From Occallatibacter savannae (GTDB taxonomy: Bacteria; Acidobacteriota; Terriglobia; Terriglobales; Acidobacteriaceae), in the NCBI RefSeq assembly GCF_003131205.1, contig NZ_QFFY01000010.1:62001-126000 (forward strand): DNA of 64,000 bases. The letters run 5' to 3'. The notes below the pieces were generated by a model, which was given only the letters and a program-made list of their open reading frames with translations, made no database searches and was not told the DNA's origin. This document shows, in pieces, positions 1 to 8,159 of the stretch; position 1 is the stretch's first letter; the number at the start of each line of letters is the position of its first letter. The translations under genes and the position numbers were made by a program.

Positions 1-1
1 T

Positions 2-1708
2 CAGCGCACCCTTGAGATGACGGGAAGGCACGGTTCAACAATGCTGCCCGTCATGCCCTACACGCTCACGAAGGGCCAGGAGAAGCTGGCTCAGGTCCTG
101 CCCGAATACTGCTCGGTCGAAAAATTCCTCGATGATCTTGAGGCCTTACGCGCCTCACTAGCCGCGAATGCGGGGCTGCGCATCGCCGAGACGCTCATCG
201 ACCCGCTGATCCTGCAGGTGCGAACGTTCGGACTGCATCTTCATACGCTCGACATCCGACAACACGCGCGCGTCCACGCCGCGGCGCTGCAGGAAGCCAT
301 TAGCGACACCATAGCGCCCGTGCTGCCGGCCGAAATGTCGGCCGAAACAACCTCTGTTCTGGAGACCTTTCGCGTCGTCGCCGAAATGAAAGAAGGCTGC
401 TCGCCAGAGGTCATTCGTCAATACGTGATCAGCGGCGCTTCAAGCGTTGAAGACGTTCTGGCCGTAGTACGCCTCGCTCGTCTCGGCGGCGTCACCGTGG
501 AAGGATCTAAGCGCGATCCCGGCCTCATGCCTGTCCCCCTGTTCGAATCCATCGAAGATCTGCGCCAGGCTCCGGAAGTCTGCCGTGAGCTTTGGACCCG
601 CGCTGACTACAAAAAGCTGCTCGCATCGTGGGGAAACTGGCAGGAGGTCATGCTGGGGTACTCCGACTCCAACAAAGACGGAGGAATGTTGACCAGCACC
701 TGGGAGATCTTCCGCGCTCATCGAGGACTGCACGAAGTGGCCCGCGATTGCGGCGTGAAGCTGCGGCTCTTCCACGGGCGCGGCGGAACCGTGGGGCGAG
801 GCGGTGGACCCACCCATCGCGCCATCTTCGCTCAGCCCATGGACTCCTTTGAGGGGCAGCTCCGCATTACAGAACAAGGCGAAGTCCTCAACTTCAAATA
901 CGCCGACGAGATCCTCGCAGAGCGGAACCTGGAGCTGATGATTGCGGCGTCGCTCGACGCGCTGGCTCGTCCCAATGCTCGCGATCCGCAGGGACACTTC
1001 ACCGGCGTCCTGAAACCGGAATGGGAGGTCGCCCTTAACGAGCTTTCCGCCATCGCATTCGCGTTCTATCGCAACAATGTCCTTGAGAACTCCGAGGTAG
1101 TCACCTACTTCGAGCAGTCGACCCCGGTCGGAGAGCTCGAGCACGCCAAAATCGGCTCCCGCCCCGCGCGGCGCAATAAATCACCGAAACTTTCTGATCT
1201 CCGCGCTATTCCCTGGGTGTTCGGATGGACGCAATCGCGCCTCCTTGTGCCCGCGTGGTTCGGCGTAGGCTATGCGATCGAGCAGTTCACCAGGACACCT
1301 GGCTCGGTCGACCTTCTACGGCTGATGGCGCGGGAGTTTCCGCTGTTCATTGATCTGATCCGTAATGTAGAGATGGCCCTCGGTAAGGTTGATCTGTCCA
1401 CCGCAAGGCTCTACTCCGAGTTGGTCGCCGACGCCAACCTCCGCGAGCGCATCTACGACATGTTCGAGGCTGAGTTCCACCGTTCCGTAAACGCAGTCCT
1501 CGCAGTCACCGGCCAGAAAGAACTTCTGCAGACAAATCGCGTACTCGCTCATTCCATCAAGCTCCGCAACCCCTACGTCGATCCAATGCACCTCATCCAG
1601 GTCGACATGCTGCGCAGAAAACGTGCCGGCGAGGACACCCCCGAAGTCAACCGCGCAATCGCTGCCACCATCAGCGGTATCTCCGCGGGACTGCGAAACA
1701 CGGGCTGA
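2..1708 (+). CDS. ppc: Phosphoenolpyruvate carboxylase, C-terminal part (5' end outside window)
   Basis: Carboxylates phosphoenolpyruvate to oxaloacetate, the anaplerotic feed of the TCA cycle, in the cytoplasm. The reading frame is open to the left edge with no stop, so the true start lies outside the window and the ATG at 17 is internal. About 565 of the roughly 900 residues usual for the family are present. Family signatures are clear: VMLGYSDSNKDGG at about 649-687, the glycine-rich FHGRGGTVGRGGGPTH loop at about 770-817, GSRPARR at about 1154-1174, and the C-terminus ending in RNTG as is usual for this enzyme. The conserved block NPYVDPMHLIQVDMLRR lies near 1569-1617. No partner genes are visible; the next gene starts 385 bases downstream. 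Confidence 0.95.
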   Translation, partial: QRTLEMTGRHGSTMLPVMPYTLTKGQEKLAQVLPEYCSVEKFLDDLEALRASLAANAGLRIAETLIDPLILQVRTFGLHLHTLDIRQHARVHAAALQEAISDTIAPVLPAEMSAETTSVLETFRVVAEMKEGCSPEVIRQYVISGASSVEDVLAVVRLARLGGVTVEGSKRDPGLMPVPLFESIEDLRQAPEVCRELWTRADYKKLLASWGNWQEVMLGYSDSNKDGGMLTSTWEIFRAHRGLHEVARDCGVKLRLFHGRGGTVGRGGGPTHRAIFAQPMDSFEGQLRITEQGEVLNFKYADEILAERNLELMIAASLDALARPNARDPQGHFTGVLKPEWEVALNELSAIAFAFYRNNVLENSEVVTYFEQSTPVGELEHAKIGSRPARRNKSPKLSDLRAIPWVFGWTQSRLLVPAWFGVGYAIEQFTRTPGSVDLLRLMAREFPLFIDLIRNVEMALGKVDLSTARLYSELVADANLRERIYDMFEAEFHRSVNAVLAVTGQKELLQTNRVLAHSIKLRNPYVDPMHLIQVDMLRRKRAGEDTPEVNRAIAATISGISAGLRNTG

Positions 1709-2093
1709 TGCCACGCCGCAGTGCTGATTGATGACACCGGCGAGCTTTAAGTTTTGAGCAGGTTCACATCTATACCCGCTCCAATTTTCCTTCCTGGAAA
1801 ACCGGCGCAATTCATATTACCTTTGAGACACCTACATAAGGGGAAACCCTAGGTTTGTAACGTCCTTAGTAGTGCATTTCCGTATACTTCGCTCCAGTGG
1901 GCGCTGTCGGATGTGCAGCAAGGGCCGATCCAGGGTTAGATCGATGGCGCCGCTTAGAAACGTTCTCGGCCCAGTGCAGCTGTCCAGTTCATTGCAGTAG
2001 ATCCTCTGCCGATGTTGCGCACCCCTCGAGGCCGCCTGCAAGTTGTTCCGGCGACAGCGAACCCGCTTGAAGTGCTAGCTGGGAGCGTTCTCT
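1709..2093. other. Intergenic region, no gene recognised
   Basis: 385 bases between the PEP carboxylase stop and the TTG start of the Crp/Fnr gene. Short open frames exist on both strands but none has a convincing ribosome binding site or protein-like composition. The right end must carry the promoter of the Crp/Fnr-XRE cluster; no confident -35/-10 pair was identified. Confidence 0.5.
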
Positions 2094-2816
2094 TTGAAAG
2101 CAGATGGACCTTGCCACTCTGGTACACCCACATGCTCAACGTGTCATGAACGGCGCTCGGGCTGGTTTTGCTCGCTCGGCAGTGATGCGCTTGCAGACCT
2201 CGAACGGATTTCGTCCGCGCAGAGCTTGGACGCTAAAAGCCACATCTTCTCCCAGGGGACCCTCCCCACACATCTCCACATCCTTTGCCGCGGCTTTGTA
2301 AAGCTGACGGTAAAGCGCGGATCGAGGCATAGTGCGGTTGTGCGCGTCGCCAGCCCCGGGGCGGCGCTCGGTTTGTTCGCCGCCCTGTCGGATTGCGAGT
2401 ACGAGTTGTCCGCGCACACGCTCACTCCTGTGCACCTTCGATCTCTAAGCAGGGATGCGTTTCTCTCCCTCATGAGCAAGTGGCCAGAGATTCAGCGAAG
2501 AGCTTTGCAGAGCATCTGCCAGGATTACTTCTTCGCCCACCAGCAGTTCTGTCGTGCGGTTCTTTCAGCAAATGTGGACGACAGGCTCAACCAACTCCTT
2601 GTGGATATGGCCGGCTCATTGGATTCCGACTCTGAAGAAGCGGGCCTTCGCATTCCGTTTCTCCTTACGCAATCGGAGATCGCCACAATGATCGGAACTA
2701 CCCGCGAGAGCGTCTCTCGTTCTCTCAGAGAGCTTCGAAAACGTGAGTCGAGAGAGAAGACAATCTCCGGCATTGTCCCCATGCGCGAATCCGGAACATC
2801 GGAGGTGATGGCGTGA
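2094..2816 (+). CDS. Crp/Fnr-family transcriptional regulator with N-terminal cysteine cluster
   Basis: 240-aa cytoplasmic DNA-binding regulator. A cyclic-nucleotide-binding-like beta-roll spans about residues 30-140, a dimerisation helix follows, and a C-terminal winged helix-turn-helix contains LTQSEIATMIGTTRESVSRS at about 187-206, the classic Crp/Fnr recognition helix pattern. The N-terminus carries C7, C14, C17 and C26; the C-x2-C-x8-C spacing recalls the cluster-binding cysteines of FNR but is not identical to it (E. coli FNR is C-x2-C-x5-C plus one internal Cys), so iron-sulfur sensing is only a possibility. The start is TTG, with GGGAG about 9-10 bases upstream; the nearby ATG at 2104 is out of frame. 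The 3' end overlaps the next gene by four bases (GTGA), implying translational coupling. Confidence 0.85.
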   Translation: MKADGPCHSGTPTCSTCHERRSGWFCSLGSDALADLERISSAQSLDAKSHIFSQGTLPTHLHILCRGFVKLTVKRGSRHSAVVRVASPGAALGLFAALSDCEYELSAHTLTPVHLRSLSRDAFLSLMSKWPEIQRRALQSICQDYFFAHQQFCRAVLSANVDDRLNQLLVDMAGSLDSDSEEAGLRIPFLLTQSEIATMIGTTRESVSRSLRELRKRESREKTISGIVPMRESGTSEVMA

Positions 2817-3475
2817 TCCCAATCGACTGCGAAGTATCCATAACTTCCGACCGTCTGGCTGACTACGCCATCGGCCTCAAGCTGCGCGCTCTTAGAACCG
2901 CGAAGAACTTCACGCTCGCGCGTCTTGCAATGGCTACCGGCCTGTCGACTGGCCTGCTCTCGAAAATCGAGACTGACCGTATGGTTCCAACGCTGCAGAC
3001 CCTCGATCGGATCGCCCGCGCGTACGGCGTCGACCTCGGACACTTCTTCTGCAAGCCCCGGAACCTCTCCGTTTCCATAACCCGCAAAGCGCATTATGAA
3101 GACCGCAAAGGAGCGTTGATCCCACCCCCGATGCCGCTGCACATCCCCACGGCACAGGGACAGCTCCTGTCCCAAATCATCGAGCTTCCTGCGGGGCATT
3201 CCTCGAAGATCGGAGAATTTGGCAAGCCGAGTGAGGTAACTGCGTTCGTCATCCAGGGCACACTTCACATGAGCTTTGGCGGCTCGCTGGAAACCCTTGA
3301 GCAAGGAGACACAATTGTCGTGAGCAGCGACTTGCCGATGCTATGGAGCGCTGGTGCTGACTCTGCTTGCCGTGTTCTGAGCGTCACTACAAAGCAAGCG
3401 GGCGTTCCGAGCCAGACCGAATCTGCGTCGCTCAGCGCATCCGCGGAGGACATTTCCGATGTCGTTGCGTCCTGA
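2813..3475 (+). CDS. XRE-family HTH regulator with C-terminal cupin domain
   Basis: 220-aa protein starting at a GTG that overlaps the stop of the Crp/Fnr gene. Residues about 15-75 form an XRE/Cro-type helix-turn-helix (ALRTAKNFTLARLAMATGLS followed by LLSKIE), and about 125-205 a small beta-barrel cupin (LPAGHSSKIGEF, then FVIQGTLHMSF, then LEQGDTIVV). This domain pair is typical of PuuR/SutR-like repressors in which the cupin binds a small ligand; the ligand here is unknown. Its histidine content is low, so metal binding is uncertain. It sits between a Crp/Fnr regulator and a small CxxC protein that overlaps its 3' end, so all three are probably one transcript. Confidence 0.85.
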   Translation: MIPIDCEVSITSDRLADYAIGLKLRALRTAKNFTLARLAMATGLSTGLLSKIETDRMVPTLQTLDRIARAYGVDLGHFFCKPRNLSVSITRKAHYEDRKGALIPPPMPLHIPTAQGQLLSQIIELPAGHSSKIGEFGKPSEVTAFVIQGTLHMSFGGSLETLEQGDTIVVSSDLPMLWSAGADSACRVLSVTTKQAGVPSQTESASLSASAEDISDVVAS

Positions 3476-3647
3476 TCTTGAGTTCACGTATGACCGGCAG
3501 GGTCAGCCTGTCGCCGCGAAATGCTCTCTATGCGGCGCCACTATGCCTGCACCACCGGAAGATCTGGAACTGCCTGCCGATGTGATCGTATGGCTTTCGC
3601 GACGGTACATCGAACACAAGGCAGAACTCCACGCCCCACTGAAATGA
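3459..3647 (+). CDS. Small CxxC protein of unknown function
   Basis: 62-aa protein overlapping the end of the XRE-cupin gene by 17 bases in another frame. It is supported by a strong ribosome binding site (GGAGG at 3445-3449, nine bases before the ATG). A single C-x2-C pair (CSLCG, residues 22-26) lies in an otherwise acidic, soluble sequence, with a helical C-terminus containing VIVWLSRRYIEHK. One CxxC could form half of a zinc site, a homodimeric zinc ribbon or a redox disulfide. I do not recognise the family. Its tight coupling to two regulators suggests a role in the same circuit, which is inference. Confidence 0.65.
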   Translation: MSLRPDLEFTYDRQGQPVAAKCSLCGATMPAPPEDLELPADVIVWLSRRYIEHKAELHAPLK

Positions 3648-3743
3648 ATATTTGAGGGCGGGCTCTGTAGCAAGCCATTCACTTTCGCGCAGAGGCAGGA
3701 ATGCCGGCTCGTAAGCCGGCACATAGCTCAAAACCGTGGAAAC

Positions 3744-3911
3744 TTATCCTGCGATGGCGTTGGCGGTTTGATCGGCGCTGTCGATCAGGGGACGGAAAGC
3801 ATTGATCAGGTTCTCGACCTGAGCCTTCTGCAGCCGGAGGAGATCGAACTTCCGGGTGATCTCGTTCAGCTCGGTCATGGCTTGTTCGTAGGCTACGCGA
3901 TAGGGGTCCAT
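3744..3911 (-). CDS. 55-aa helical (coiled-coil) protein, relative of the protein at 11495-11884
   Basis: Complete 55-codon frame with ATG at 3911 and TAA at 3744, preceded on the minus strand by GAGGAG about five bases from the start. The protein reads MDPYRVAYEQAMTELNEI and continues as one amphipathic helix to PLIDSADQTANAIAG. It shares the pattern YRxxYxxA, then hydrophobic heptads, then LxxxKxxxE and AxxPxxxSA with the N-terminal 55 residues of the 129-aa protein at 11495-11884, so the two look like paralogues. Function unknown. The gene stands alone, with a long leader region (3912-4352) upstream. Confidence 0.7.
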   Translation of the reverse strand: MDPYRVAYEQAMTELNEITRKFDLLRLQKAQVENLINAFRPLIDSADQTANAIAG

Positions 3912-4352
3912 ATTCTCCTCACTTCTGCTGTTGTTACTGGGCGAAGTCTAGCATCGGTAACAACTCAAATATCGAAAGTCTTCGCCGACTAGCACCCTAA
4001 AGTAATGGACTTTTACGAGAAGTGCAGCGAGCTTGTGATCGCGCCGCGCGGGGAAGATTGCGGGGTATGGGTCACGGGCCGGAGGTGGTAGTCGTCGCAC
4101 CTCGGCCCGTGATCGCTAGCCACCCCCCCAGTCGTTCCGTACGAGGTCGTACAGGCTAGACGCTCTATAAACTCGTTTCAGGTGCGTTGTTGAATCGATA
4201 CTATCGCGAGTCTGCTTCGAAATGAAATACAACTTGCGATACAACGTGACCGAAGTGTCCCGAACCCGAAGCGCGGCTCCGCACAACCTTCCGGCACTCC
4301 CAACACTTCGCTAGCTCAACAGGAGAACAGGCCAACTTAAAACCGGGGCGCT
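3912..4352. other. Intergenic region with one strong inverted repeat
   Basis: 441 bases between two minus-strand genes. The only structure I see is the inverted repeat at 4072-4112, listed separately. No open frame in it is credible as a gene. Confidence 0.5.
4072..4112. repeat. Inverted repeat / hairpin
   Basis: TCACGGGCC (4072-4080) is complementary to GGCCCGTGA (4104-4112), extended inward by AGGTG/CACCT after a small internal bulge, with a loop of about ten bases. There is no T-tract on either side, so it does not look like a simple Rho-independent terminator. It could be an operator, a structured leader of the 55-aa protein gene at 3911, or a transcript end for the pilin gene. Confidence 0.6.
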
Positions 4353-4544
4353 TCAGACATTCGCGGTGAGGGTGGAGCCCACGCTGGAGAACACGTCGTT
4401 GAGACCGGCAGCCAGAGTGCCCATTCCGGAGATCGAACCTAAGGCGACCATCGCAAGAACAAGGGAGTATTCAACCAGGTCCTGACCGGACTCGCGGATG
4501 AGCAGTCTGCGAAACAGAGTTAAAGCTGTCTGAATAACGTGCAT
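4353..4544 (-). CDS. Flp/Fap-type (type IVb) pilin
   Basis: 63-aa prepilin. After a basic leader, G20 is followed by QDLVEY (E25, Y26) and a hydrophobic helix (about 26-48), which is the Flp pattern G/xxxxEY where the TadV-type prepilin peptidase cleaves after Gly. AGGAG lies six bases before the ATG. Flp subunits polymerise into tight-adherence pili exported by the Tad system. No tad/cpa genes occur in the window, so this is an orphan or distant pilin locus. It is divergent from the acetyltransferase at 4703. Confidence 0.88.
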   Translation of the reverse strand: MHVIQTALTLFRRLLIRESGQDLVEYSLVLAMVALGSISGMGTLAAGLNDVFSSVGSTLTANV

Positions 4545-4702
4545 TCGAAGCTCCTGAGAAACCCTTTGAACTGTCCGGCTATTGTGTTATCGGCAGCATG
4601 GGCCGAACAATCCTCACTTTGTAACGGGCTGTGCAATCAGTGGTAACCGCTCCGAAGCAACGAAAGTGTAAGACCTGCCCGGGATTGGGTTAGTGTTCCC
4701 TC

Positions 4703-5221
4703 ATGATCTCGATTCGAGCAGCCAGGCCGGGTGATGCCGTCGCGATCGCGCACGTTCACGTCGAGAGTTGGCGCTCCACCTACGCTGGCATCGTTCCGGA
4801 TGAGTATCTGGCCGGGCTCGACGAATCGCTTCGCGTAAAGCTGTGGCAGGAGTGGCTCGGCAGTGGAGCCGTTGTGCTCGTTGCCGAGCGCAAATCCGAG
4901 ATCGTCGGCTTCGTGCACGCCGGCAAGATCCGCGAGCCGATCGAAACTGCGGATGCCGAAATCTATTCTCTGTACCTGCTGCGCGATGCCCAGGGGCGCG
5001 GCATAGGACGAGCGCTGCTGACGGAGCTCTCCACCAGCCTCGACAGCCAGGGCTTCAGCAGCCTCGGGCTCTGGGTTCTGGAGCGGAACCGGTCTCGCGG
5101 CTTTTACGAAAACTGCGGAGGCCGTCTCTCAGCCTCCAAGGTCATCGAGATCGGCGGCGCACGTCTGATGGAGGTCGCCTACTGGTGGCCCGACTTGGCC
5201 TCACTGCGAGTCCTCAGCTAG
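4703..5221 (+). CDS. GNAT-family N-acetyltransferase
   Basis: 172-aa cytoplasmic acetyl-CoA-dependent acyltransferase. The N-terminus ISIRAARPGDAVAIAHVHVE is the usual beta1-alpha1 of the fold, and the acetyl-CoA pyrophosphate loop QGRGIG is at about residues 97-102. The C-terminal LWVLERNRSRGFYENCGGR corresponds to the motif B region (ExNxxARxFYxxxGF-like). Substrate cannot be predicted; RimI-like or antibiotic/polyamine acetylation are all possible. It is a single gene, with a bidirectional terminator-like hairpin downstream at 5250-5275. Confidence 0.9.
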   Translation: MISIRAARPGDAVAIAHVHVESWRSTYAGIVPDEYLAGLDESLRVKLWQEWLGSGAVVLVAERKSEIVGFVHAGKIREPIETADAEIYSLYLLRDAQGRGIGRALLTELSTSLDSQGFSSLGLWVLERNRSRGFYENCGGRLSASKVIEIGGARLMEVAYWWPDLASLRVLS

Positions 5222-5249
5222 CCGCAGCTCTCTTCGGCCCCAGAAAGCC

Positions 5250-5275
5250 AAGGGCCGGGATCGCTCCCAGCCCTT
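5250..5275. terminator. Probable bidirectional terminator hairpin
   Basis: AAGGGC (5250-5255) pairs with GCCCTT (5270-5275), continued by GGGA/TCCC around a TCGC loop. It lies between the convergent acetyltransferase and cold-shock genes, the expected place for a shared terminator. The T-tract is weak on both sides. Confidence 0.55.
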
Positions 5276-5321
5276 GCTTCTGTCTGCTACTGAATTGCTG
5301 AAGATTCTGCCTGAACTGTGT

Positions 5322-5522
5322 TTACAGCGGCTGAACGTCCGCGGCTTGCCAGCCCTTGGGTCCCTTCACTACGTTGAACTGCACAGCCTGGCCTTCCTGC
5401 AGGCTCTTGAACCCGCTGGAGGAGATCGCCGAGTAGTGCACAAATACGTCTTCACCGTTCTGGCGCGAGATGAAGCCGAAGCCCTTCGCGTCATTGAACC
5501 ACTTCACAGTACCTTGTTCCAT
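5322..5522 (-). CDS. Cold-shock protein (CspA family)
   Basis: 66-aa single OB-fold RNA chaperone. RNP1 KGFGFI is at residues 13-18 and RNP2 VFVHY at 26-30, with the usual start GTVKWFN and end QAADVQPL. It binds single-stranded RNA/DNA and melts secondary structure. AGGAAA upstream of the ATG serves as ribosome binding site. Upstream space of about 270 bases is shared with the divergent decarboxylase gene and could hold a structured cold-shock leader, which I cannot demonstrate. Confidence 0.95.
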   Translation of the reverse strand: MEQGTVKWFNDAKGFGFISRQNGEDVFVHYSAISSSGFKSLQEGQAVQFNVVKGPKGWQAADVQPL

Positions 5523-5794
5523 TTTTTCCGTGTTTCCTGGTATTGAATTGCGCTGGATGAATCGGAGCGACCACTGGCAGAATCTTGCTGGATCGGCACC
5601 CCAGGGTAACCCTGAAATGCATGGGGCGAGTTACTGCTCACGCCCGGTTCGACTCTAACGCTGGCATCAGTGTAGCATCGTACTCCTGATTTCATCGCCC
5701 ATTCTGCCCCATGACGAAAGTCGCGAATGCGCGATGCGTCTCAAACCGCACGACTTACCGAAGCATACCGCTTGTGATAGGGTGAAACATCGTT

Positions 5795-7165
5795 ATGACT
5801 CGAGACCGGACACTTGAGTTGCTGTCTCGCGCCGCTGCTGTACTGGACCGCGAGTTCGGTCACCTCCCTGGCTTCGAGTCAGAGCGTGCAACCGCTTCAG
5901 ATGCGAGCTCCCTCCAGGCAGTTCTCGACGAGACGGCGCGCCGGCTCGGCGACAATTACCCCTACTTCCACCCGCTCTATGCCGGGCAGATGCTGAAACC
6001 GCCGCATCCTGTCGCCCGCGCGGCTTATGCCCTCGCGATGACCATCAATCCCAATAACCATGCCCGGGACGGAGGCCGAGCCAGTTCCGAGATGGAGATC
6101 GAGGCTGTCCGTGAGATCGCCGGCATGTTCGGCTGGACAGAATACCTCGGACACCTCACATCCGGCGGAACCATGGCGAACCTTGAAGCCCTCTGGGTCG
6201 CCAGCCAGACACAGGGCACCGCCACCCATCGCCGAATCGTCGGCTCCGAACAGGCCCACTACACCCATAACCGCATCTCAAGCGTCCTCAAGCTGCAATA
6301 CAGCTCCGTCCAGGCCGACGCCTGCGGCCGAATGCGGCTCGATTCACTCGAAGACGAGCTGCGCAAGGGTGATGTCGGCACCGTGGTGGTCACGCTCGGC
6401 ACCACCGCCATCGGCGCGGTCGACCCCCTGCCCGAAATCCTCAAGCTACGGGAGAAGTACGACTTTAGGGTGCACGTAGACGCAGCCTACGGAGGCTACT
6501 TCAAGCTGATCGAAGACGTTTTGGACGAACCGGCCCAAGCCGCCTACAAAGCAATTGCACAGGCCGATTCCATTGTCATCGATCCACACAAGCACGGTTT
6601 GCAGCCCTATGGATGTGGATGCGTGCTTTTCCGTGATCCCGCTGTAGGACTTTTCTACAAACACGATTCCCCCTACACCTATTTCTCCTCGAAGGATCTC
6701 CACCTGGGCGAGATCAGCCTGGAGTGCTCGCGGGCCGGGGCAGCCGCAGTCGCCCTGTGGGCTACCCAGAAGCTTCTGCCCCTCCAGCCGGATGGCGAGT
6801 TTGCAGACGCGCTCGCCAAAAGCCGGCGCGCTGCCCTGGACCTCGACCGTCGGTTGCGGACCGACTCAAGGTTCGAAGCGCTCGCTGGATGCGTCCCGGA
6901 GCTCGACATCGTCGTCTGGAAGATGAAGGCCGAAAGCACTCAGGGATCATCAGCTTTAGCGCAATCGGTTTTTTCAGCGTGCGCCCGCCGCAACCTGCAC
7001 TTGGCGCTAGTACAATTGCCGCAATTCTGGTTTGGATCTGCCGGCAGCAGCAGAGAGCTGGGCACCTGCCTGCGATCGGTACTGATGAAGCCGGAGCATG
7101 AGGTATGGCTGGACCGGATCTGGGATGAATTGTGCGGCGCCTGCTCTGAAATGGAGAATGGCTGA
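5795..7165 (+). CDS. Pyridoxal-phosphate-dependent group II decarboxylase
   Basis: 456-aa cytoplasmic PLP enzyme of the glutamate/aromatic-amino-acid/tyrosine decarboxylase superfamily. Visible motifs are the cofactor phosphate-binding TSGGTMANLEALW (about residues 122-134), VHVDAAYGGYF with the pyridine-N Asp near residue 229, and the Schiff-base lysine in IDPHKHGLQPYGCG at K266. Length fits the short group II subclass. The substrate (Asp, Glu, Tyr or other amino acid) cannot be read from these motifs. The gene overlaps the aldose-epimerase-like gene by eight bases, and that gene overlaps galactokinase, so the three look cotranscribed. Confidence 0.9.
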   Translation: MTRDRTLELLSRAAAVLDREFGHLPGFESERATASDASSLQAVLDETARRLGDNYPYFHPLYAGQMLKPPHPVARAAYALAMTINPNNHARDGGRASSEMEIEAVREIAGMFGWTEYLGHLTSGGTMANLEALWVASQTQGTATHRRIVGSEQAHYTHNRISSVLKLQYSSVQADACGRMRLDSLEDELRKGDVGTVVVTLGTTAIGAVDPLPEILKLREKYDFRVHVDAAYGGYFKLIEDVLDEPAQAAYKAIAQADSIVIDPHKHGLQPYGCGCVLFRDPAVGLFYKHDSPYTYFSSKDLHLGEISLECSRAGAAAVALWATQKLLPLQPDGEFADALAKSRRAALDLDRRLRTDSRFEALAGCVPELDIVVWKMKAESTQGSSALAQSVFSACARRNLHLALVQLPQFWFGSAGSSRELGTCLRSVLMKPEHEVWLDRIWDELCGACSEMENG

Positions 7166-8159
7166 CTTGGCAGAAGCAAGGACATCGATCGCCAAAAGTG
7201 AAAACGTTCTCATCCGAGCGGGCGATTGTCATGTCACCGTACTTCCTCACTTCGGCGCCAAAATCTCTTCCATTCGCATCGCTTCGCGCGAGCTTCTCCA
7301 GGCTCCCCTGGCTCCCGTCAAAACACGGACGCAAACAATGGCCTTCGACGAAGGCGACGCGAGCGGGTGGGATGAATGCTTGCCGTCGGTCGCCGCATGC
7401 CAGGTGGAAACTGCCGCCGGAATTGCCAACATCCCTGATCACGGCGACCTATGGCGAGTCGATTGGCAAAAGCACGGACCTGAGAGCAAATCCGGCGATG
7501 GCAGCTCCATCACCCTTTTCGGCAAGTGCTTCTCCCTCCCCCTCGAGGTCGAGCGGACGATTCATCTGCATGAGATCGAGCGTGGTTGGCGGCTGGATCT
7601 GAGCTACCGGGTTCGCAATTGCGGCAAATACTCGGTCCCATGGTCGTGGGCAGCGCATCCGCTTTTTGTCTGCGACGAAGGCGACCGCATCCTGTTGCCC
7701 GAGTCGGTCCACACATTGCGGGTAGAGGGATCGGGCGGCAAGCGGCTGGGACAATCAGGCGCGTCGGTCGATTGGCCCGTTGCGAAACTCGCGAACGGCA
7801 GCACCGCCAACTTGAGCACCGTGAATCGAAGCGACTCAGGAGTCGGCGACAAGCTCTTTGCCGGGCCGCTCACGTCGGGCGAAAACTGGTGCGTGCTGGA
7901 GCGTCAATCCGCAGGTATTCATGTCCGCGTGCAATTTGATACAGCGGCAACCCCGTACCTGGGACTTTGGCTCTGTTATGGAGGATGGCCCGAGAAGCCG
8001 GGCCCCAAACAGGTTTGCGTAGCAATGGAGCCTTCCACCGCTCCGGTAGACTCGCTTGCCATTTCCGGACCGTGGTCCCGCCAACTCGCGCCCGGCGAGT
8101 CCTACTCGTGGCCTATGCAGGTTGAGATCGAACGAATCGAGAGAAAAACTGATGCATGA
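7158..8159 (+). CDS. Aldose 1-epimerase-like (galactose mutarotase fold) protein
   Basis: 333-aa protein. The frame extends upstream to 7098, but the ATG at 7158 (overlapping the previous stop by eight bases, preceded by TGGAGA) gives a sensible N-terminus. The all-beta pattern VTVLPHFGAKISSIRI, an acidic centre around WDECLPSV, and ERGWRLDLSYRVRN followed by VPWSWAAHPLF match the galactose mutarotase-like superfamily. The His in AAHPLF aligns plausibly with the catalytic His of GalM. The adjacent galactokinase supports a role in hexose anomer conversion or sugar processing. I do not recognise it as canonical GalM; conservation is moderate, so substrate is inferred from context. Confidence 0.75.
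   Translation: MADLAEARTSIAKSENVLIRAGDCHVTVLPHFGAKISSIRIASRELLQAPLAPVKTRTQTMAFDEGDASGWDECLPSVAACQVETAAGIANIPDHGDLWRVDWQKHGPESKSGDGSSITLFGKCFSLPLEVERTIHLHEIERGWRLDLSYRVRNCGKYSVPWSWAAHPLFVCDEGDRILLPESVHTLRVEGSGGKRLGQSGASVDWPVAKLANGSTANLSTVNRSDSGVGDKLFAGPLTSGENWCVLERQSAGIHVRVQFDTAATPYLGLWLCYGGWPEKPGPKQVCVAMEPSTAPVDSLAISGPWSRQLAPGESYSWPMQVEIERIERKTDA

Noticed and set aside
17..40. ATG at 17 as the true start of PEP carboxylase
   Set aside because: The frame is open upstream to the window edge and the visible protein lacks the N-terminal third of the family, including its catalytic His region.
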